Below are positions 47,604 through 58,208 of a stretch of 64,000 nucleotides of DNA, one piece after another. A program made the position numbers and the translations under genes. Under the pieces are notes generated by a model that did not search any database, had not been told where the DNA came from, and saw only the letters and a program-made list of their open reading frames with translations. Where the stretch lies: positions 5,022,001 through 5,086,000 of the forward strand of contig JAZGTN010000009.1 in the NCBI GenBank assembly GCA_037783415.1. The letters are read 5' to 3'. Source of the DNA: Leptasterias polaris. Taxonomy: Eukaryota > Echinodermata > Asteroidea > Forcipulatida > Asteriidae. The first letter of the stretch is position 1; the number at the start of each line of letters is the position of its first letter.

Positions 47604-48691
47604 TTTTATTTTATTTTTTTTTGGGGGGGGGGGGTTTCCTAGTTTCTTCGAGGGGTCCTGTGTTGTTTTCTTTCCTTTTTGTTTCTTTATCTTTCAACGC
47701 TTTCGAAATAAACCTAGGTTCAAAAATATTATCCGAATAGTTCGTTTCACGGTTTCATGGGTTACTGGACAATTTATACATTTAGTATACCAATAACATA
47801 ATACTTATGAGAGAAGGTTTGTTTGAACGTCAAATTTGCATTTTACAACTAATGGAGAGTTTTCAACAACTTCGATTGAAACATTTGTGTTCGATTATTT
47901 GCATGATAACGATAAAGATATTCAACGATGATGGGAGATGCTAGGTATCAATGAAACAAAAACAATTTTCCCTGAAATTGCCAATTCCAAGAACTACGCA
48001 GACAATAGGGCAATTGCCAGGTAATTCTACCTTTTCCGTGAGTCATGTAGTCTCCCGTTCCCTTTACTAAGACAAGTCGACCTTTTTTTGTTGTCTTGCT
48101 ACGTGAGCTGGTCGATCGAGATTGGTATTAATTCATAAAGATTTTCCTAAAAAATAATGTTCTACCATGCCTGTTGGTTAGTAAATTGTATATACTTATA
48201 AAAAGTCCAAAACGTAAGTTGCTTAAGAAATCTATTAAAACTTCATTTATTTTAAGCTTTAAACCAATAATGTTATACTTGTTACCCGTTTTAAAGTTTT
48301 TCTGTGTGGTTGGTCGTGTTTTCGTACGCAAGACCAAATTTCAAAAAGTTGTTTAGCAGAAAATACTGCTGAACGAAATCATAGTGCAACACCAATTGCA
48401 ACAACGTGAACCTAATGGCATTTAGGCCGGTAAAAACTGCTGTTAAGCATTTTTTATGTGTTTAGCAAGATTGCTGGGCTTCCAAGCTTTATGAAATTTG
48501 GCCCAGGTAGTTTGTTCCCAACAGACGTCCCAAAGAATGTCAACTCCTTAGGAATATACAACAGCGGGTATCAAGTACATGTGATACTCTCTCAATTGCC
48601 GACACTTCGACCCAGACCAAGCCACCCGTGGAGACGTGAAGGCTGCAGATAGCATTGCTAACTTATAAAAAAAAAAAAAAAAAAGCAAATC
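46131..48691. other. No gene seen
   Basis: AT-rich with the TTTA/T/G tract at 47548. An AATAAA at about 46776 could serve the peptide gene but is far from its stop. Confidence 0.45.
47548..47634. repeat. (TTTA)n followed by T9 and G12
   Basis: TTTA units run into T9 (47614-47622) and G12 (47623-47634). Confidence 0.95.
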
Positions 48692-48900
48692 GTTAGCACA
48701 TATGCCATGATATCCTAAGATGGACAATGCCACGTGTTCTAGAGGGGGTTTCAATCAACAGAGGTAAGTAATTTGGTTACGAGGGGGCAGGACAAAACTC
48801 TGCCAGCATCCCCTGTGTAACAAAATTTGCTTCAATATTGTCAGTGGTAGATGAAACGACCGTAAAACTTAATTAATTTTAAGCAAACAAGTAAGTTTAT
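48692..48900 (+). repeat. Dispersed repeat, copy 2 of a matching pair
   Basis: Same block order as 4399-4600, about 70-75% alike by eye. It ends about 40 bases before the first satellite unit of Helitron-like copy A. Confidence 0.7.
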
Positions 48901-48942
48901 ACTAACCCTGACATATACCTCGATACGTAAAAAACACAGCAG

Positions 48943-49377
48943 ATTAGCCTTGGGTAACCGTGACCCCATGTTGACCTTTACCTATGGGTCAACTGGAAGT
49001 GGGACCATATCTCAAGAATTACATAGCCGATTTTAAAACCTTTTTCAGTTCTAGACTCCTTGGGCATGGGAGATTAGCCTTGGGTAACCATGACCCCATG
49101 TTGACCTTTACTTCCAGGTCATCCGGAAGTGGGACCATATCTCAAGAATTACACAACCGATTGTCAAACTGTTTTCAGTTATACACTGCTTGGGCATTGC
49201 AGATTAGCCTTGGGTAACCGTGACCCCATGTTGACCTTTACCTATGGGTCAACCGGAAGTGGGACCATATCTCAAGAACTACACACCCGATTTTCAATAT
49301 CTTTTCAGTTATAAACCCTTTGAAAATTACAGGAACAGCTCTGTGTTTGTTGACAAACACTTATTATTAAAGGCTAG
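48943..49377 (+). mobile_element. Helitron-like element, copy A (3' part): three 130-bp units and tail end
   Basis: Units start at 48943, 49073 and 49203 (ATTAGCCTTGGGTAACCGTG). The tail is shortened but keeps the terminal hairpin GTGTTTGT-tg-ACAAACAC (49343-49360) and CTAG (49374-49377), followed directly by the start of copy B. A hairpin a few bases before a terminal CTRR is the Helitron 3' signature. There is no coding capacity. Confidence 0.6.
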
Positions 49378-49705
49378 TTAGCTGTTCCGACCTAGCTGTC
49401 GGAACAGCTATTGTTTTCGTCGAGATTATTATTATTATTCTTTATTTCCACTCAAATCCCATAGCATTTGCACACGTTTTTTTCTTTAAGCATAATATCC
49501 TAGAGCGCAAATACGAAAGAGTTAAATCATATATCAAATTGAAGCTTAGAACATAAACTTAACTCTAAATGTAAAAAATGTTAAAATTCTTAATTAATTA
49601 GCCACTTTACAGCGAGGTGAATATTTAATTAGCCAGACTTTAGACCACTTCTATCTCAAAAAGTAGACGACCGATCGTCAAACTTTTTTCAGTTTTAGAC
49701 TTCTT
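49378..49705 (+). mobile_element. Helitron-like element, copy B: 5' end and leader only
   Basis: It starts at the head-to-tail junction with copy A. A subterminal hairpin has 12-bp arms (49380-49391 and 49398-49409, AGCTGTTCCGAC and its inverse), followed by an ATT run, CTTTATTTCCACTCAAATCC and a leader matching 52810-53090 almost base for base. Satellite units are missing; other sequence begins after 49705. Confidence 0.55.
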
Positions 49706-50066
49706 GGATACTGTAGATGTGCTTTTCGGCCTAAAAAGTGGAACGACGTCACAATGACGTCATTTATTGCGCATTTTCGCCCGTGTACAACACACATGAA
49801 GATAGTGAAAACAAATCCGACTTCTAGAAACACAGTTTTTTCAATTAAGCTCAAATTTAACGTCCTAGATTACACAAATGTTTCTTAAAACAAGAAAGGT
49901 ATTATAGACAATCAGTTTAAAAGCATCAAAACTTATTAAAACATTGTCAGTAGAGAAAAACCCCCAAATTCTCAGGCAAATTGAACGCCATGGGTACTCT
50001 GACTAGAATTTGATATGTGTTTATAAACGACAAGGAGTAAATTTTTTACTTTTTAAAGTTAAAAAT

Positions 50067-50116
50067 GCACCGTTAAACTCGTATAGCGCCCTCAATCTAT
50101 ATGAGTTTAACGGTGC
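50067..50116. repeat. 14-bp inverted repeat, 22-nt loop
   Basis: The arms are GCACCGTTAAACTC (50067-50080) and its exact inverse (50103-50116). The arms contain the same GTTAAAC/GTTTAAC theme as the module at 50766-52080. Confidence 0.7.
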
Positions 50117-50765
50117 TCTTTCTAGGGTTTCCTAGACTCGTTCAAGTCCTAAACCCATTTATGACCCGTGTTGTTGACGTTTTTGTAGAATATACAAAGA
50201 GTCATTATTCCTGTCGCCGACTGACACAAGTTTACGTTCATTCACAAGAATCGAAAAGAATTTGTCTTGCTATCAGCGCAGCGTCGTGTAATCAGATAGT
50301 TATTCAGATTTCAGCGTGGACGTAAAGAATATGAGCGCCGTGTTCTTGCCGATGTTTCGGGGTGGCAGACTTGTCTGCGCTTGGGTCCCGTTCGCCGGAA
50401 AACGATATGTTTAAAATTTCTTGTGCAAAGGCATTACTTCAGGAAACCGCGATGTATCAGTTACAAAACTTGATGGCGCTTGCAATAAAGCAATAAAAAG
50501 AGCTGATTGAGGAAAGGAGTGGTAAAGAGAAATTAGTTTTTCCATGGCTAAACGGTCAGTGTTGGATTTGGGGTTGTGGAAGAGACAAAATTACAATACA
50601 ATCGTATCCCATATGAATTGACTGTTTTAGCCTAAACAAATATAACATACTCGATTGGCATTTCAGGGTAGAACAATTTTTACGACTACGAATTAAATAC
50701 AACATCATTTTTGTTTACATGCATTTACAGTTAATTTTTAGTAAACTCGTAATAATTTCTGAAAC

Positions 50766-52080
50766 GACCATAATAAATGTGAACGGTTGTTCACATTTAT
50801 TATGGTCAAAATTTCGCGACACTTTTTGAGGATGATTTTTCAACATTTATCCAAACCGTAATAATGTAGATGTTCAACCGGTTGATCGGATGGTTAACCG
50901 TGTGACCGTCACAGGCAGGCTTACAAAGCCTCAGCATTTAAACGTAAACATTTAAACGTTTAACAGGATTATCATTTGGTTAACCGAGTAACCGTGCAAT
51001 CGATTTGTTGTGGAACGCCCTCTAGCGTTCAATGTTTCTTGCAACTAATGCCGCACACAAAGTATTGGAAACGATATAGGTGTGTGTGGCAATTATTATG
51101 GTCAGCATTTCGCAGCACTTTTCAAATGAATTTTTCAACGTTTATCCGAACCGTACAAATGTGAACGTTTAACCGTAAGATCCGTCACTTAACCGTGTAA
51201 CCGTCACAGGCTTACGTATAAGCCTGCGCATTCACGGTTATTTTTTTGTAAACGTGTAACCGTAATTCTGAAACAGTTGATGACCCATGTAACAGCAGTT
51301 TCATAAACAACATTTCATGTAAAAAAAACTGTTTACACAACCAGCATGTGATCAAAAACATTGTGTCTTCCTTCTTTATTGCAGAATTTTGACTTTGCGC
51401 ACCTGCAAAAGCGAGCATGTTGCGCAATCGAATTGTTGTGGAACGCCCCCTAGCGTTTAATGTTTCTCGCAAATTGCTGCACGCACAGTTGTATTAAAAT
51501 AACAAAGACTACGACTCCGAGTCTGTAAATTGGGAATGATATGTGTTTGTGTTTTATGGGATATTGTGCTGTGAAAATCGTGATCGCAGTTATTATGGTC
51601 AGCATAACACGGCACTTTTTAAGTGAATTTTTCAACGTTTATCCGAACCGTTCAAATGTGAACGTTTAACCCTAAGATCTGTCACTTAACTGTGTAACCG
51701 TCACAGGCTTACGTGCATGTATAAGCCTGAGCATTCACGGTTATTTTTTGTCAACATATCGTTTCTGAAACAGTTGGTGACCCATGTAACAGCAGTTTCA
51801 TAAACAAAATTTCAAGAAAAAAAACTGTTTACACAACCATGCATGTAGTCTTGATTGGCAACGCTGTTTTTTGTACTAGCCACCAATACATTGACTGTTT
51901 GGGAGGCTGACTCAGAAGGACTGGTCAAGTCTATAAATCTGGTTCGTTTTGATCCAGATGTGCGTGTGATCAGATATCTCTTCTCCAGTAATTCGTGTTG
52001 TGGACAGTAATTCGTGTTGCGATATCGCACTAAGTTAAACAAAAATGAACGTCGCCAATCGAGACTACCGTGCATGTGAC
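50766..52080. repeat. TAACCGT-rich module in three diverged units with hairpins
   Basis: Three units share TTATTATGGTCAxxATTTCGCxxCACTTTT, then TTTTTCAACxTTTATCC, GTGAACGTTTAACC, TGTAACCGTCACAGGCTTAC and TGTGGAACGCCCxCTAGCGTT. They start near 50789, 51093 and 51590. Unit 1 opens with a perfect 19-bp hairpin (50766-50784 and 50789-50807, 4-nt loop). Each unit has a CAGGCTT(A)...AAGCCTG hairpin. It lies between Helitron-like copies B and C. No coding frame was recognised. Confidence 0.7.
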
Positions 52081-52082
52081 CT

Positions 52083-52809
52083 TATATCCTAAAGCATAAA
52101 AATATGAAAGAGTTAGATCCGATATCAAATTAAACCTTAGTACATGAACTTAACTCTCAATGTAATTTTTTTTTAAATTCTTAATCAGCCCATTTACAGC
52201 GAGGTGAATATTTGATTAGCCAATCTTGAGACCACTGTATCTCGAAAAGTATACACCCGATCGTCAAACTTTTTTCAGTTTTAGACTCCTTGGGCATTGA
52301 AGGTAAGCCTTGGGTAACCGTGACCCCATGTTGACCTTAACTTCCGGGTCAAACGGAAGTGGGACCATATCTGAAGAACTACACAATCGATTTTCACACT
52401 TTTTCAGTTATAGACTCCTTGGGCATGGGAGATTAGCCTTGGGTTACCGTGACCCCATGTTGACCTTTACTTCTGGGTCAACCGGAAGTGGGACCAAATC
52501 TCAAGAACTACACACGCGATTTTCAATTTCTTTTCAGTTTTATACCCTTTGAACATTTAATGTTAGACAAGGGTTACCATGACCCCATGTTGACCTTTAT
52601 TTCTGGTTTAAAAGCTCCTTTCGATTCAGTATCAGAATGAAGACCAGGTTTAGGTTTTTAGGCACACTTAAGTGAAAAAGGGCCTGTCAAAGGTCAATAT
52701 TCTTCCATCTTGACATCAGACCAACTTTAAAGCTTTGACGCACTTAATCTAAGCAAAACAATAATACACGGAACAGCTTTGTGTTTGTTCACAAACACCT
52801 AATATCTAG
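52083..52809 (+). mobile_element. Helitron-like element, copy C
   Basis: A diverged leader (52083-52300), two full 130-bp units (from about 52303 and 52432) and a partial one at 52562 are followed by a tail with TTAAAAGCTCCTTTCGATTC, the hairpin GTGTTTGT-tc-ACAAACAC (52781-52798) and terminal CTAG (52806-52809). Copy D follows with no gap. Confidence 0.6.
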
Positions 52810-54386
52810 TTATTATTATTATTCTTTGTTTCCACTCAAATCCCATAGCATTTGCACACGTTTTTTTTCTTTAAGCCTAATATCCTAGAGCGCAAATACG
52901 AAACAGTTAAATCATATATCAAATTGAAGCTTAGAACATAAACTTAACTCTAAATGTAAAAAATGTTAAAATTCTTAATTAATTAGCCACTTTACAGCGA
53001 GGTGAATATTTAATTAGCCAGACTTTAGACCACTCTATCTCAAAAAGTAGACGACCGATCGTCAAACTTTTTTCAGTTGTAGACTTCTTGGGCATGGAAG
53101 ATTAGCCTTGGGTAACCGTGACCCCATGTTGACCTTTACTTCCAGGTCAACCGGAAGTGAGACCATATCTCAAGAACTACACAACCGATTTTCAAACTTG
53201 TTTCAGTTGTAGACTTCTTGGGCATGGGAGATTAGCCTTGGGTAACCGTGACCCCATGTTGACCTTTACCTATGGGTCAACCGGAAGTGAGACCATATCT
53301 CAGGAACTACACAACCGATTTTCAAACTTTGTTCAGTTGTAGACTCCTTGGGCATGGGAGATTAGCCTTGGGTAACCGTGACCCCATATGACCTTTACCT
53401 ATGGGTCAACCGAAAGTGGGACCATATCTCAAGAATAACATAACCGATTTTCAAACTTTTTTCAGTTATGGACTCCTTGGGCATTGGAGATTAGCCTTTG
53501 GTAACCGTGACCCCATGTTGACCTTAACATATGGGTCAACCGGAATTGGGACCATATCTCAAGAACCACACAACTGATTTTCCAACATTTTTCAGTTATA
53601 TACACCTTGGGCATTGAAGACTAGGCTTGGGTAACCGTGACCCCATGTTGACCTTTACTTATGGGTCAACCGGAAGTGGGACAATATCTCAAAAATTACA
53701 CGGCCTATTTTGAAACTTTTTTCAGTTATAAACTCCTTGGGCATGGGAGATTAGCCTTTGGTAACCGTGACCCCATGTTGACCTTTACTTCTGGGTCAAC
53801 CGGAAGTGGGACCGTATCTCAAGAACTACACAACCGTTTTTCAAACTTTTTTCTGTTATAGACTCCTTGGGCATTGTAGATAAGCCTTGGGTAACCGTGA
53901 CCCCATATGATCTGTTTCTATGGGTCAACCGGAAGTAGGACCATATCTCAAGAACTACACAACCGATTTTCAAACTTTGTTCAGTTGTAGACTCCTTGGG
54001 CATGGGAGATTAGCCTTGGGTAACCGTGACCCCATATGACCTTTACCTATGGGTCAACCGGAAGTGGGACCATATCTCAAGAACTACACAACCGATTTTC
54101 AATTTTCTTTTCAGTTATAGACCCTTTGAGCATTTAATGTTAGACAAGGGTTACCTTGACCCCATGTCGACCTTTATTTCTGGTTTAAAAGCTCCTTTCG
54201 ATTCAGTATCAGAATGAAGACCAGGTTTTGGTTTTTATGCACATTTAAGTGAAAAGGGGCCTGTCAAAGGTCAAGAGTCTTCTATCTTGAAATCAGACCA
54301 ACTTTAAAGCTTTGAAGCACTTAATCGAAGCAAAACATTAATACACTGAACAGCTTTGTGTTTGTTCACAAACACCTAATATCTAG
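52810..54386 (+). mobile_element. Helitron-like element, copy D, with eight satellite units
   Basis: The leader is 52810-53099. Eight 130-bp units follow (from 53101, 53231, 53361, 53490, 53620, 53750, 53880 and 54009), then a partial one at 54138. The tail closely matches copy C, with hairpin 54358-54375 and CTAG 54383-54386 before TT. The leader / tandem core / tail plan with a terminal hairpin is that of HINE, pearl and Tsp-type elements described in flies, bivalves and sea urchins. Confidence 0.65.
53101..54137 (+). repeat. 130-bp satellite array, eight units
   Basis: Period is 130 bp, with single-base deviations at three units. Each unit carries TGACCCCATGTTGACCTTTA, GGGTCAACCGGAAGTGGGAC, ATATCTCAAGAACTACACA and a T-rich stretch before CAGTTATAGACTCCTTGGGC. 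Shadow reading frames in both strands recur with the period and are not genes. Confidence 0.9.
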
Positions 54387-54837
54387 TTATTATTTACAGT
54401 TTATGCCGTGACTCCAAAATATGAGCTTTACTTCTTTATAATTATGCCTAGGCCTACGTAATTAAATTTGGAATTATTTTCAAGTTCAGGATTCGGGCAA
54501 GTGGTTCACAAACTTGATTTTATTATTTTTTTGAATTTATTACATCAATTTTGTTTACATCATTAATATTTTTGTTTGACTTAGGCATCTAACTTTAAAA
54601 AAAATAATAAGACACCTTTTAGCACCATTATTTTTTTATTCCTCAGTAGACAATAGAACCAGTGTAAGTATTTCCATTATCAAGCTACAGCATTCTCGGA
54701 GTTCTATCAATGAAGGTTCTTTTTAGTGGTTGCTGTAGACCCAGCTTACTGTCAAGCAACACAGAGATAAATATAATTATTTATGTCACGCAGGGAATTG
54801 GGAAGCTAGTTCAAAAAATCACAATGTATGATAGTAC

Positions 54838-55027
54838 AATAGACACAATCGGCGACTGCGTCACGTGACCCATAGTGGGTATAAAATGTAAACAAACCAA
54901 GCAAGCAAGGCGCAGTGTGAATGGAAACGCATGGCTGCTTCCATTCACACTGCGCCTTGCTTGCTTGGTTTGTTTACATTTTATACCCACTTTGGGTCAC
55001 GTGACGCAGTCGCCGATTGTGTCTATT
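54838..55027. repeat. Palindrome, 89-bp arms, 12-nt spacer
   Basis: The arms 54838-54926 and 54939-55027 differ at one base (A/T at the CATAGTG/CACTTTG site). Each arm has CACGTGAC (E-box/ATF-like), GGGTATAAAATGTAAACAAA and GCAAGCAAGGCGCAG. The outer ends are AATAGACACAATCGG. It could be a young foldback element or a U-turn duplication of a promoter-like segment (see findings). Confidence 0.9.
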
Positions 55028-55339
55028 CTCCTTGGTTGTTGTTGGTGTTATTGTTGTTTTGTTTGTTTGTTACGGTTTTGTTCTCGCATCTGGTTATTTT
55101 TCGTCATCTTTAGAATAACCAAATGACACATCGAGTGCATGTTCTGAATCTGTGCAGCACGTTGCTGAAAAACCACGTCTATTTGGGTCGGCGCTAAGAG
55201 AAAAGAGGAATACACATGGCGGCCAGGCCGCGGGGCTTCGTGGCTGGGACAAGAGAGGGCGCTGTTGCGTATATAGATTTAAACTCTTAGCGATTTCAAC
55301 CTGTCGGTTAGGGAAAATGCATTAGTAGTGGCTCTACGG

Positions 55340-56820
55340 GCAAGTGAGTGAAGTAGACTCATTAATTTTCCCTATTACCCAAAGTTTGTCAACCACTGAA
55401 GAGAAAATTATTAGATTTTTAACATTCCAATTAAACCAGGTCGCCAGAGCAGATCAAGCTATTCTTTACTTATATCCATCACCCAGATTGATTCAGAAAA
55501 AGCATCATCTTGAACATGAAACCTCTTCTCTAACTTCCTCCAAATTCCGATTCTCTCATTTTTTTACTCGTATCACTGAACAAGAAATCTGTGACGTTGT
55601 AAACAAATAACAAAAATAAAATTGAGGTTTTGATTCAAAGGTGCCCTTCGTCATTACAAAAAAAAATAAATAATCATTTCTGCTATCATTGTTCCCCTTA
55701 CCTACATTTTCAACATTTCGCTCCTCACCGGAAAAGTACCCAATACAATATATACGGTAGCTAAAGTAACTCCGATTTACAAAACTGGTGATCCCCAACT
55801 CGTTATTAATTACCGTCCTATATGTGTTCTTTCCTGTTTTTCCCCAAATTCATTGAACGACAGTTTACACCCGTACCATCGGCTTTCATCGTATACAAAA
55901 CATCCTTTTTATCTCTGAATTGGGCTTTAGGACCAAACATTCAACCACTAATGCTATTCTTCAGATGGTTGCCATAGTTGTCAATGCTTTGGATGGCTCT
56001 AAACACACTCTGGTAATCTTCCTTGAATTATCAAAAGTTTTCGACACCCAAGACCACAATATTCCGCTCTACGATAATTACAAGTTATCTTTATATTTAT
56101 CTGCTGTGAAATACCCCAAGGTTCGATTCTTCGACCGCTTTTCTTCCTAATCTATATTAATGATTTGAAACTCGAGTGATGCTGTATACTTTATCATAAA
56201 TTATTTGCATTTGACTCTAACTTGTGTTACAGCCACAAAACATGAACACGCTGATTGACACAATGAACTCTCAACATGTACTGAGCTGTGACTGGATCAA
56301 ATCTGATAAGCTTTCCCTTATCACACAGGGGACCAAATGTCTGTATCGAGGTCTCTGTCTACAGAAACAGGGGTTTTCATTATAGCTCCCATTATTGAGA
56401 CCATACTGATCCACTCTTTAGACATTTTAACAACTCTTAAGGTGTAGTAGTAGTTTCAATCTGCAAATGGGTGTTTTCATGTTCAAATTTGCCCATAATA
56501 ACCTTCCCAATGACCCGGCCTCATTGTTTACTATGAATTGTTCCATTCATTCACATACCACTCGCCAAGCATTTCACTGTAATCCCGACAGTGTATTATT
56601 ATTCATGTACTGGTTAAGTAATGGATCCCCAAGTGGTTCGTTTCCAAACCTTTACAAAAGTTGGTGATGCTTTTTGCGTTTGGCCAATAAAGGTCCAATC
56701 AGTTATTTGAGAAATGCCCTTAGAGTTGACGAAGTCTCAATCACACAGCAAAATAGACGTGGATACAACTACTACGAAATGTATAATTACAAACATTTTT
56801 TCCGACTTCATTGTTAAACA
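55340..56820 (+). pseudogene. Degraded CR1/L2-like LINE, reverse transcriptase to C-terminus
   Basis: Reverse-transcriptase landmarks occur in order but in shifting frames. They are a helical pre-RT segment (about 55344-55610); KVTPIYKTGDP..INYRPI (about 55765-55820); GFRTKHSTTNAIL (about 55920-55960); IFLELSKVFDTQDHN (about 56010-56060), where the family normally has DLSKAFDT, the first catalytic Asp; and, after a frameshift, LFFLIYINDLKLE (about 56140-56180). The YADD catalytic box has decayed. A C-terminal segment with FKFAHNNLPNDPASLF and HSHTTRQAF (56480-56580) matches the tail typical of CR1/L2-type LINEs. Several stops and frameshifts and the absence of endonuclease and ORF1 mark a 5'-truncated dead copy. 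It differs from the LINE at the window end: the motif GFRTKH replaces FGFVNGRG. Confidence 0.8.
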
Positions 56821-56890
56821 TGTATAATAACGCATCAGGGCACACTTTGTCAGTTTTTAAAAGTTCGGCATTCAGCTGAAAACCCGTGTT

Positions 56891-56920
56891 AGGTGTTCCG
56901 GCCAACGAAACGGAACACCT
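56891..56920. repeat. Hairpin AGGTGTTCCG, 10-bp arms, like a Helitron-type 5' end
   Basis: The arms 56891-56900 and 56911-56920 are followed by CGTTTTGTATCTTTATTTTT. The plan (hairpin with GTTCCG, then TTGT, T-rich) mirrors the 5' end at 49378-49430, which suggests a solo 5' end of a related element. Confidence 0.45.
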
Positions 56921-56975
56921 CGTTTTGTATCTTTATTTTTAATTTTTCTTTCTTTTTTTTTCTTTTTTTTTCTTT

Positions 56976-57035
56976 TTTCAGAAGAACACTTTTCAGCCAA
57001 GGAACTTTCAGAAGAACACTTTTCAGCCAAGGAAC
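56976..57035. repeat. Two exact 30-bp tandem copies beside a TTTC tract
   Basis: 56976-57005 and 57006-57035 are identical (TTTCAGAAGAACACTTTTCA...). The preceding 56945-56980 is an uninterrupted pyrimidine tract ending in CAG. Confidence 0.85.
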
Positions 57036-57516
57036 TCAAAATCAAACCGTTCTTGAACATTGAAAATCACAACATATTGCAGATGGCACCCAATGCTCTG
57101 AAGTTACGATTACGTACGAAAGCACATATCAAACATTACTAAAACCACATTAAAACTAGAGTTAATTTGTTGTTGAAATAAAAGCAAGGTGCTCGGTGAA
57201 GCGATTTTTTAAAATAAAGGGTTGGTGAAATGTAATGAGGACATATTTGGTAAACATTTTTGTAGGAAATATGCGTATGATAGCTTTGAAGGCACCTGGA
57301 AAGAGATTTTTTATTTTTATTTTTTAATTAACATAAGAGTATGTATATTAACAATAAAACTATTTTTTGAGTAATTATTTGTAAGGATTTATATGTTTAA
57401 AAAAATGACCCCCCTCGAAGTTGCCTGCATTTACTTTGTATAAACACGTGCAAGTAGTGAGCTTGTACGTTTTGTTTGGTTATTAAAAAAAGGGATTTTT
57501 CTTGCATTTTCCGGCA

Positions 57517-57844
57517 ATGCCGACCAGGTGTATTGCTGCTGGATGCAGCAAAATGACGAAAGATGGGATCAGCCAGCATTTGTTTCCTGCAGATCCCAAA
57601 TATAGGCAGTTATGGCATCGACAGTCAGGATAACGGGGGAAAGTGGTCCGGTCCGACGTCGTTTTCAGCGCTATGCAGCGAACACTTCGAGCCGTCGTGC
57701 TTCGAATCCGGGATGTACCACACATTTGACTTGAAACGAAAAGTCATTCTAAAACATGATGCCATCCCAACCATTTTCCCAGCTAGTGGGAAGTCGAAGA
57801 AGCTACCTGAAAGACTTAAAGAACATAGAGGAGCATTTGCCTAA
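57517..57844 (+). pseudogene. THAP-type zinc-finger domain, frameshifted
   Basis: The ATG at 57517 starts MPTRCIAAGCSKMTKDGISQ, the canonical start of a THAP domain with its first two zinc ligands (Cys5, Cys10), followed by HLFP and the conserved Trp33. The frame hits TAA at 57631. Shifting one base gives KWSGPTSFSALCSEHF, with the CxxH ligand pair, then CFESG, KVILKHDAIPTIFP and a stop at 57842. THAP domains bind DNA in host regulators and at the N-terminus of P-element-like transposases. All signature residues sit in about 90 codons, as expected, but one indel near 57615-57640 breaks the reading. No transposase follows. It may be the first exon of a THAP gene with a sequence error, a pseudogene, or a transposase remnant; a GGGTAAAG donor-like site follows at about 57855. 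Confidence 0.75.
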
Positions 57845-58208
57845 CGTGACAAATTTCGGGTAAAGTTTGAACTTTGAGGGCATGTTTTTAGCTTGCGCCA
57901 AGCGTCGCGATTTTTTGCTGGCACTGCATGCGATTCACCGTGCACGGTATCCGAGTGGACCGTCTACAGCAGCCTTCCTCTGCATGCAGTCTGCTCCGTG
58001 GTTTTACGGCCCATTTGGTCACTAAAAGGTCACCTAGTTATAATAAAAATAGCTTTTGTAAATAATAGGCATTCAAGTTTCAACGTACGTATGTGGATAT
58101 AATTTCTTGAAATAAGATCGTGTCTACAAAAAAATTTGTTGTGATGTGCCATGTAATTAATTCCTCGGTTTCGGATTGAGACCGCGCGTGAAACCAGTGT
58201 CGATCCTA

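Noticed and set aside
52310..54217. Several 60-80-codon frames that share sequence (…GNRDPMLTFTSGSTGSG)
   Set aside because: They are repeated translations of the 130-bp satellite; the frame depends on unit indels.
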